Below, piece after piece: positions 58,325 to 64,000 of a DNA stretch of 64,000 nt. The notes beneath the pieces are model-generated. The model had not been told where the DNA came from. It saw only the letters and a list, made by a program, of their open reading frames with translations, and did no database searches. The DNA comes from CAVVJA01 sp963801715. GTDB lineage: Bacteria > Actinomycetota > Actinomycetes > Mycobacteriales > Jatrophihabitantaceae. The stretch is taken from positions 248,001 to 312,000 of the forward strand of contig CAWDGB010000005.1 of NCBI GenBank assembly GCA_963801715.1, read 5' to 3'. The position numbers were made by a program, and so were the translations under genes. Numbering within the stretch: the first letter of the stretch is position 1; each line of letters begins with the position of its first letter.

Positions 58325-59296
58325 GTGACGACAGCAGGCACCAAGCATCGGGCGCTCATCATCATCGGTTCCGGCCCAGCTGGATACACCGCGGCCCTCT
58401 ACGCGGCCCGAGCCGACCTCAGCCCGCTGGTGTTCGAAGGCAGCCAATTTGGTGGCGCACTCATGACCACCACGGAGGTCGAGAACTACCCGGGCTTCCC
58501 CGAGGGCATCATCGGTCCGACGCTGATGATGCAAATGCGCGAGCAGGCCGAGCGGTTCGGCGCTGAGATCGTGAGCGACGACGTCACGTCCGTGGACCTG
58601 ACCTCGCCGGTCAAGGTTGTCCGCTCACACCGCGCCGAGTACACCGCGGACGCGGTGATCCTGGCGATGGGCTCGGCGTATCGCAAGCTCGGCATTCCGC
58701 GGGAGGACGAGCTGTCCGGCCACGGGGTGTCCTGGTGCGCCACCTGTGACGGTTTCTTCTTCCGGGACAAGGATCTCATAGTCGTCGGCGGTGGCGACAC
58801 GGCTATGGAGGAAGCGACGTTTCTGACCCGCTTCGCCAAGTCAGTCACTGTCGTGCATCGCCGCGACTCGCTTCGGGCCAGTCGCATCATGGCTGATCGG
58901 GCTGCAGCCAACGAGAAGATCCAGTGGGTATGGAACTCACAGGTTGTCGGGATCGAAGGTGACACCTCCGTCACCGGCGTGATCCTGCGAGACGTCGAAA
59001 CCGGCGAGGAGCAGCGCCGGGCCGCCCAAGGTTTGTTCGTGGCTATCGGGCACGAGCCTCGAAGTGAGCTGGTGGCTGGCCAGGTGGACCTCGACGCCGA
59101 GGGCTACATCCTCGTGCGGTCAGGCTCGACCCGTACCAACCTCGAGGGTGTATTTGCCGCTGGAGATGTGGTCGACCACACCTATCGACAGGCTGTGACG
59201 GCCGCCGGCACCGGATGTGCCGCGTCGCTTGACGCCGAGCGTTACCTCGCCGCGCTGGCTGATCGGCAGCCTGCGGGAATGTCCGCCCAGTCCTGA
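58325..59296 (+). CDS. trxB: Thioredoxin reductase
   Basis: A 323-residue flavoprotein from GTG 58325 with GAGGA nine bases upstream; a longer start at ATG 58286 has a poor site. IIIGSGPAGYTAALYAARA is the FAD motif, SWCATCDGFFFRDKD the redox-active CATC, and VVGGGDTAMEEATFL the NADPH motif; VFAAGDVVDHTYRQAVTAAG (cited in part) binds FAD. It uses NADPH to reduce TrxA, encoded 41 bases downstream. Confidence 0.95.
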   Translation: MTTAGTKHRALIIIGSGPAGYTAALYAARADLSPLVFEGSQFGGALMTTTEVENYPGFPEGIIGPTLMMQMREQAERFGAEIVSDDVTSVDLTSPVKVVRSHRAEYTADAVILAMGSAYRKLGIPREDELSGHGVSWCATCDGFFFRDKDLIVVGGGDTAMEEATFLTRFAKSVTVVHRRDSLRASRIMADRAAANEKIQWVWNSQVVGIEGDTSVTGVILRDVETGEEQRRAAQGLFVAIGHEPRSELVAGQVDLDAEGYILVRSGSTRTNLEGVFAAGDVVDHTYRQAVTAAGTGCAASLDAERYLAALADRQPAGMSAQS

Positions 59297-59337
59297 CGCG
59301 TTGTACAGCCATCAACTACCCCTGCGAGGAGCCATAC

Positions 59338-59667
59338 ATGGGTCAGCACACCAAAACGGTGACCGACGACACTTTCGCCAACGAGGTTCTCGAAGCCGAG
59401 GGCCTGGTGCTCGTCGACTTCTGGGCCGAGTGGTGTGGGCCGTGTCGCATGGTCGAGCCGGTCCTGGACGAGATTGCCGGTGAGTACGAAGGAAAGATCA
59501 CGATCGCCAAGGTCAACGTCGACGAGAACCCTCGGATTACCCGCGATTACCAAGTCATGTCGATTCCGACAATGTCCGTTTTCTCCAAGGGCGAGCTGGT
59601 GAAGTCGATCGTCGGAGCCAAGCCCAAGGCCGCGCTTCTGCGTGACCTCTCCGACTACATCGGCTGA
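59338..59667 (+). CDS. trxA: Thioredoxin
   Basis: A 109-residue thioredoxin with the WCGPCRMVEPVL active site, the cis-Pro in SIPTMSVFSKG and the conserved Asp in LVLVDFWAEWCGPC. A GAGGAG ribosome binding site precedes ATG 59338. It is the electron donor paired with TrxB and ends the core block, followed by a strong terminator. Confidence 0.96.
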   Translation: MGQHTKTVTDDTFANEVLEAEGLVLVDFWAEWCGPCRMVEPVLDEIAGEYEGKITIAKVNVDENPRITRDYQVMSIPTMSVFSKGELVKSIVGAKPKAALLRDLSDYIG

Positions 59668-59685
59668 CCGCCAGCCATCAGACGC

Positions 59686-59719
59686 ACGTCCCCGCCGGGC
59701 TATCCGGCGGGGACGTTTT
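59686..59719 (+). terminator. Rho-independent terminator after trxA
   Basis: ACGTCCCCGCCGG and CCGGCGGGGACGT form a perfect 13-bp stem with a five-base loop, followed by a T run. It begins 18 bases after the trxA stop and separates trxB-trxA from cwlM. Confidence 0.9.
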
Positions 59720-59845
59720 GTCACATTCTGACGGAGCAACGGCCGATGCGGCGATCCCATTCGGCATCTCGGCCCACCTCGGGCAGAATGGCGTCCGGCG
59801 CGCAACCCGGCGAGCCGGTTCGAGGGACACGAGGTTCGCTTTTCG

Positions 59846-60964
59846 ATGCAGCCGTTACGCTACGGCGCCGAAGGTGCCGCCGTCGCAGATGTCCGCCGGG
59901 TTCTGGCTGGTCTCGGGCTGCTCGCGAACGTCGATCCTTCCACGGAACGGACTTTCGACACCTCCGCCGAGCTTGCGGTCCGCCATTTCCAGCAACGCCG
60001 CGGACTGTCCGTTGATGGGGTCGTAGGGCCGGAAACCTTCGCCGCACTCAACTCGGCGCGGTGGCGGCTTGGCGATCGAGTGCTCGCCTACAACGCGACC
60101 ACGCCGATGGCCGGTGATGACGTCACCGCCTTGCAGGTGCAGCTGATGGAAATCGGCTACGACCTCGTCCGGGCGGATGGGCTATTCAGCGGCCACACGC
60201 AGGAGGCGCTGCGCGCATTCCAACGCGATTACGGCCTTGTACCCGATGGGGTATGCGGTCCGGACACGCTCCGGGCGCTACGTCAGTTGAGCCGACGCGT
60301 CGTCGGCGGGCGCCCGCAACTACTGCGCGACATGGTGGCCGTGGCCCAAGCCGGCCCCCGATTGCTGGGCAAGCGGCTCGTCCTCGATCCGGGACACGGC
60401 GGAGAAGACCCCGGCGTGTACGACGTCGAGGTCTGCGAGGCCGACCTGGTATGGGACCTCAGTCGCCGGCTCGAGGCGCGCCTGACCGCGCTCGGAGTGC
60501 GGAGTTGGGTAACCCGTGGTCCGAACAATGGGGCCACGGACGAGCAGCGGGCGGCCTTTGCAAACGAGATCGGCGCGGATCTGCTGCTGTCCCTCCATAT
60601 CGACGCAGCGCCGTCTCCCAAGCCCAATGGCATCGCGACGTACCACTACGGCGCCGGGGAATCCAGCTCGACTATCGGTGAACGGCTGGCCGACCTTGCG
60701 CAACGCGAGCTGGTCGCCCGCACCCGGATGCTCGATGCCCATGTGCATGGCAAGACCTGGACCTTGCTCCGGATGACTCGCATGCCGGCCGTCCGAGTCG
60801 AGGTCGGCTACCTGAGTTCACCGGCCGACCGCAGCCGCCTCGTCGACCCCACGTTCCGAGACACGGTTGCTGAAGGTTTGCTCGTGGCCGTGCAGCGGCT
60901 GTACTTGCCGAAAGCCGACGATCCGCCGACCGGCGCATTGCGTCTCCCGGCCGTCGCCTCCTGA
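59846..60964 (+). CDS. cwlM: CwlM-type peptidoglycan amidase-like regulator
   Basis: A 372-residue protein with two peptidoglycan-binding repeats (about residues 3-70, LRYGAEGAAVADVRRVLAGL, and 90-150, DDVTALQVQLMEIGYDLVRA) and a C-terminal Amidase_3 domain: Zn ligands His in VLDPGHGGEDPG, His in LLSLHIDAAPS and Glu in AVRVEVGYLSSPAD. There is no signal peptide. In mycobacteria CwlM is cytoplasmic and activates MurA in response to PknB; the synteny with trxA supports the same role. The start at ATG 59846 is the first convincing one. Confidence 0.9.
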   Translation: MQPLRYGAEGAAVADVRRVLAGLGLLANVDPSTERTFDTSAELAVRHFQQRRGLSVDGVVGPETFAALNSARWRLGDRVLAYNATTPMAGDDVTALQVQLMEIGYDLVRADGLFSGHTQEALRAFQRDYGLVPDGVCGPDTLRALRQLSRRVVGGRPQLLRDMVAVAQAGPRLLGKRLVLDPGHGGEDPGVYDVEVCEADLVWDLSRRLEARLTALGVRSWVTRGPNNGATDEQRAAFANEIGADLLLSLHIDAAPSPKPNGIATYHYGAGESSSTIGERLADLAQRELVARTRMLDAHVHGKTWTLLRMTRMPAVRVEVGYLSSPADRSRLVDPTFRDTVAEGLLVAVQRLYLPKADDPPTGALRLPAVAS

Positions 60965-61196
60965 TCCACCGCCAATCCGCCGTACCAGCGGGCCAACTCG
61001 GCGGTCTTCCTGGGAGTCGGCGCCGCGAATACGATGAGCCTCGGGATGGTCGCGAACAGGCTCGACCCGGCGCATTGGATCTCCCGACCGTTGGCTCCGG
61101 ACGCGTACGGCCAATCCGCTGTATCAGCCGACGGGCGGAGCGGTTCCTTCTCAGTGCCGGCCGACGTCCGTCCGGCAGACGCCCGGAGGACTGGCC

Positions 61197-61988
61197 ATGC
61201 CGACAGCGCTCACCTCTGCCACCACAACTGCTGCGAGGACGCCACACCGGTTGGTGCTCACCGACCCGGCCGATGTGCAGCACGCAGCTGATGCGCTCGC
61301 CGACGGTGGCGTGGTCGGCCATGGCTTCGCGAACGTCTACGCGATAACGACCCGACCCGACGCGGACATCGTCCAACGAGTCAACCACATGCACGATCGT
61401 CCGACAGACGGGCCCGGCAGTATCACCGTCCCGCCGGAACGCATCCCAGACCTCTTCGACTGGACCCAGCTGCCGCCCGGACTCACGCGACGTTCCGTGC
61501 TGCGCGCCGTGGACGCGTTCTACCGGTCCGGGCCATTCGGGTTTCGCGGTCCGGCCGCCGAGCACCTTCCTCCCCACCTGACCTACCTCGAGGCGGACGT
61601 CATGACCACGCTGGTCATCGCGCCCGGCTACAACTGCCCATCGAACGACTTCCTGGCCCGGGCGCTTGCCGCCGCGGACACCGACGTACTCCACATCGCC
61701 TCGGCGAACCCGTCCGACCACAGCCCCGGCATCACGCTTCTCGAGCATCCGGACGATGTCGCTGCTCGGTCTCGGTACCCCGGCTACCAGGCGACGTCGG
61801 CGACGATCCTCGGTTTTCACCGGCCCGTGCGCGTAGCCGGAGATCGTCGCCCGCAGCTGCTGCTCGAACGGCACGGATCGCTCGATGTCGACACCGTGCG
61901 CCAGATACTCGACGACCTCGGCCTCGGCCTCGTTGACCGGACCGCGCCGGCTGACGGCCATCTGCCGCAACGCGATCGGGCGGCCTGA
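61197..61988 (+). CDS. YrdC/Sua5-like domain protein, divergent
   Basis: A 263-residue protein with AGGA six bases before ATG 61197. The fold is suggested by ADALADGGVVGHGFANVYAITT, NHMHDRPTDGPGSITVP, and LHIASANPSDHSPGI, which parallel the GG.V..PTETVYGL, KxRP and SANPSG motifs of threonylcarbamoyl-AMP synthases. The KxR motif is altered (HDRP), so ATP/threonylcarbamoyl binding may differ. The function is not clear; a regulatory, carbamoylation-linked role is possible. It lies between cwlM and the convergent GNAT gene. Confidence 0.55.
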   Translation: MPTALTSATTTAARTPHRLVLTDPADVQHAADALADGGVVGHGFANVYAITTRPDADIVQRVNHMHDRPTDGPGSITVPPERIPDLFDWTQLPPGLTRRSVLRAVDAFYRSGPFGFRGPAAEHLPPHLTYLEADVMTTLVIAPGYNCPSNDFLARALAAADTDVLHIASANPSDHSPGITLLEHPDDVAARSRYPGYQATSATILGFHRPVRVAGDRRPQLLLERHGSLDVDTVRQILDDLGLGLVDRTAPADGHLPQRDRAA

Positions 61989-62014
61989 GCAACGGGCAGC
62001 TTGGCCTGCCGGCG

Positions 62015-62713
62015 CTAGACCCTGGGAGTGGGCTGGCTGGTTCGGTTCGTTAACCCGGCCGCGGCGCGCGGTACCGTCATTCCGGATCGCAGCCGGTTCC
62101 ACGCCTGCCCGACATCTGCGCGCCAACCCGTCGTAGCGCGCAGGTCAAGCCTCATCCGCGGATACGTACGGTGCGACCGGACGGTGGCGAATCCAGTGGC
62201 GGCGAGAAATCCTTCCGGCAACGGACAGCCATGCACCGGGTGACCCGGGGGCCGATTTGCCGAGACTCCGAACGCCTCGATCGCACGAGCGCTTTCGTGT
62301 CCAGAGGCGCCCGCCGCCCGCAGGGCGAGATCTCGGGCGACACCCTGAACGAGTGCTCGCCCGAGACCGCGTCCCCGGTGTGCCGGGAACACCATTAGGG
62401 CCATGAGAATGACCGAGTCAGCAGCTAACGGGGAGGTGGGGAAGCTTCCTGCGCGCGGTACATATGCCGGAGGTGCGTAGATGGCGAAGCCGGCCATCTT
62501 GCCGTCGGCGTATACCGCCTTTCCGCACGTGCCCCATTCGAGGAGCGTGTTAGAGAACCACGCTTCCTTCTCGAGCGCGCCGGCGCCGTTTGCCGCAGCA
62601 CGCGTCGCGGCCGGCGCGTCCAACTCCCAGTACACACACGAGCGAACCGCTGGCGGGAGCTCGGCCAGGTTGTCGAGCGTGCGGTCAACCGCGCCCGTCA
62701 TCCGGCGTCCCAC
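62015..62713 (-). CDS. GNAT acetyltransferase (Rv3916c-like)
   Basis: A 232-residue protein with the acetyl-CoA motif HRGRGLGRALVQGVARDLAL, a hydrophobic strand before it (VILMALMVFPA) and a C-terminal FLAATGFATVRSHRTYPRMR. The equivalent mycobacterial protein lies between cwlM and parB. Starts at GTG 62713, with GGAGG five bases upstream, or ATG 62701. The acceptor is unknown. It is 12 bases from the end of the upstream aminotransferase, so it belongs to the same transcript. Confidence 0.85.
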   Translation of the reverse strand: MGRRMTGAVDRTLDNLAELPPAVRSCVYWELDAPAATRAAANGAGALEKEAWFSNTLLEWGTCGKAVYADGKMAGFAIYAPPAYVPRAGSFPTSPLAADSVILMALMVFPAHRGRGLGRALVQGVARDLALRAAGASGHESARAIEAFGVSANRPPGHPVHGCPLPEGFLAATGFATVRSHRTYPRMRLDLRATTGWRADVGQAWNRLRSGMTVPRAAAGLTNRTSQPTPRV

Positions 62714-62725
62714 ACCGACCTCCGC

Positions 62726-63940
62726 TCAGTCCGGACGGTATTCGGCCAGGAACGCGCCAATCCGACCGATCGCCTCGGTCAAGTCATCCGCGCGCGGGAG
62801 AGTGACGATGCGCAGGTGGTCGGGCTGGGGCCAGTTGAAGCCACTACCTTGCACGACGAGCACATGTTGGTCACGCAGCAGATCAAGCACGAATTGCTGG
62901 TCGTCCTCGATCGGATAGACCTCGGGGTCCAGGCGCGGGAACACGTACAGCGCGCCCCGTGGCTGCACGCAGGTGACACCGGGAATCTGCTTGAGTGCGG
63001 CCATCGCGGCGTCACGTTGCTCGCGCAGCCGGCCACCCGGCAGCACCAGATCGTGAATGCTTTGGCGGCCGCCCAGCGCGGTCTGGATCGCGTGTTGCCC
63101 CGGTACATTCGGACACAACCGCATGTTGGCCAAGATTGACAAGCCCTCGAGATAGCTGCCGGCGGCGCGGCGTGGACCCGTCACCAGCAACCACGCCGAC
63201 CGAAAGCCGGCCAGCCGATATGCCTTCGACAGCCCGTTGAACGTCAGCGTAAACAAGTCTGGTGCGACGCTAGCGAACGGAACATGTTCTGCTCCGTCAT
63301 AGAGAATCTTCTCGTAGATCTCGTCGGTCATGACGACCAGACCGTGCTTACGGGCTAGCTCGGCGATGCTCTCAAGTACCCATCGGGGGTATACGGCGCC
63401 AGTTGGGTTATTGGGATTGATGACGACAATCGCCTTAGTTCGTGGGGAAATCTTCGCCGCGAGGTCGTCGATGTCAGGTAACCAATCTGCGGACTCGTCG
63501 CACATATAGTGGACCGCGCGCCCGCCGCACAGTGATGTAGCCGCGGTCCATAACGGATAGTCGGGCGCCGGAATGAGCACCTCGTCACCGTCGTCGAGCA
63601 GCGCCTGCAGCGCGAAGGAAATGAGCTCGCTCACTCCGTTGCCAAGCCACACATGCTCAACCGAAACGTCGACGAACCCTTGCTCCTGATAGTGCTGAAC
63701 GATTGCCGTGCGTGCGGACAGGACGCCCTGGGAATCCGAATAGCCTTCTGATAATGGGAGATTCCGCACCACGTTGGCGACAATCTCGTCCGGGGCTTCG
63801 AACCCGAAAGGCGCCGGGTTGCCGATGTTCAACTTGAGGATGCGACGGCCTTCTTCTTCTAGTCGGCGCGCGGCATCCAAAACCGGACCACGGATGTCGT
63901 AACAGACGTCGGCCAGTTTGCTCGATTGGGAGACCTTCAC
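62726..63940 (-). CDS. alaA: Class I PLP aminotransferase (AlaA/AspC type)
   Basis: A 404-residue PLP enzyme. The N-terminus LKLNIGNPAPFGFEAPDEIV, GYSDSQGVLSARTAIVQHY, VINPNNPTGAVYPRWVLES, and the PLP Lys in FNGLSKAYRLAGFRSAWL mark the alanine/valine-pyruvate type (AlaA; mycobacterial AspC annotation). It makes alanine from glutamate and pyruvate. It is unusual to find it between the GNAT gene and the parAB side of the oriC block. Confidence 0.88.
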   Translation of the reverse strand: MKVSQSSKLADVCYDIRGPVLDAARRLEEEGRRILKLNIGNPAPFGFEAPDEIVANVVRNLPLSEGYSDSQGVLSARTAIVQHYQEQGFVDVSVEHVWLGNGVSELISFALQALLDDGDEVLIPAPDYPLWTAATSLCGGRAVHYMCDESADWLPDIDDLAAKISPRTKAIVVINPNNPTGAVYPRWVLESIAELARKHGLVVMTDEIYEKILYDGAEHVPFASVAPDLFTLTFNGLSKAYRLAGFRSAWLLVTGPRRAAGSYLEGLSILANMRLCPNVPGQHAIQTALGGRQSIHDLVLPGGRLREQRDAAMAALKQIPGVTCVQPRGALYVFPRLDPEVYPIEDDQQFVLDLLRDQHVLVVQGSGFNWPQPDHLRIVTLPRADDLTEAIGRIGAFLAEYRPD

Positions 63941-63965
63941 TAGCCCACAATCGCATATCTGGCGT

Positions 63966-64000
63966 ATGAGTCGTTACACGGCTGACGCTCGTCCGATCGT
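63966..64000 (+). other. Possible start of a gene continuing past the window
   Basis: ATG 63966 begins a short open frame (MSRYTADARPI) to the window end, divergent from alaA with 25 bases between the two starts. No ribosome binding site is evident. Too short to identify. Confidence 0.2.

Noticed and set aside
60971..61130. GCCAATCCGC(C/T)GTA(C/T)CAGC repeated twice in the cwlM-YrdC gap
   Set aside because: Only 19 bases with two differences and no hairpin or further copies; may be chance or a leftover of duplication.
1..64000. CRISPR arrays, transposases, prophage genes
   Set aside because: No repeat-spacer pattern, no IS-like terminal repeats with a transposase frame, and no phage structural gene was seen anywhere; the holin-named protein at 45937 is a chromosomal family.

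Overview
The window is dense, high-GC chromosomal DNA of an actinobacterium. GTG and TTG starts are common, intergenic gaps are short, and the gene content is actinobacterial: a FadE5-type acyl-CoA dehydrogenase, inositol-1-phosphate synthase, an F420-type (LLM) oxidoreductase, DinB/MDMPI-fold proteins, a mycothiol-type arsenate reductase, and the block cca - nudix - DUF6049 - murJ - trxB - trxA - cwlM that lies near oriC in many Actinobacteria. I cannot name the genus. No phage, transposase, integrase or CRISPR array is visible.

Layout. 0-5 kb: end of a HelD-like helicase and a three-gene branched-chain 2-oxoacid dehydrogenase operon. 5-11 kb: GT-C mannosyltransferase, tiny basic protein with a clean terminator, tyrosine phosphatase, a frameshifted fadE5-like gene with palindromic operators, and serA. 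11-17 kb: small regulators and enzymes (two VOC proteins around a MarR gene, a Cys-His peptidase-like protein, YpfJ-type metallopeptidase, a DUF3224-MarR pair) and an empty half-kilobase. 17-28 kb: pabB running without a stop codon into a DUF1269 gene, a DUF4142-sortase fusion, a doubly deleted phospholipase C relative, long-form dCTP deaminase, LLM oxidoreductase, amidase lipoprotein and a lone CBM48 protein. 28-30 kb: molybdopterin oxidoreductase, its likely reductase and a zinc-ribbon protein.

30-35 kb is an arsenic island: disulfide reductase-like flavoprotein, aquaporin, an ArsR-LMW phosphatase fusion, ArsC, ArsM and a second ArsR, with an inverted repeat in each divergent promoter. 35-45 kb holds stress-type small proteins, an atypical SDR, and three regulators: a 968-residue LuxR ATPase, an orphan ECF sigma factor, and a very large protein joining a BTAD regulator to a seven-bladed propeller and an ABC-type peptide-binding domain. 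45-64 kb returns to core genes: tRNA-Gly(CCC), ilvE, padR-ino1, yqgE, an MFS carrier, the oriC-proximal block, and then a YrdC-like protein, a GNAT protein and a class I aminotransferase.

Themes. Inositol synthesis (ino1), four DinB/MDMPI-fold proteins and the ArsC type fit a mycothiol-using cell. Cell envelope functions cluster at the right end (MurJ, CwlM). The most unusual items are the BTAD-propeller-SBP fusion, the DUF4142-sortase fusion, the channel-based arsenic island and several broken or merged genes. Starts were chosen from ribosome binding sites and family alignment from memory; no database search was possible.
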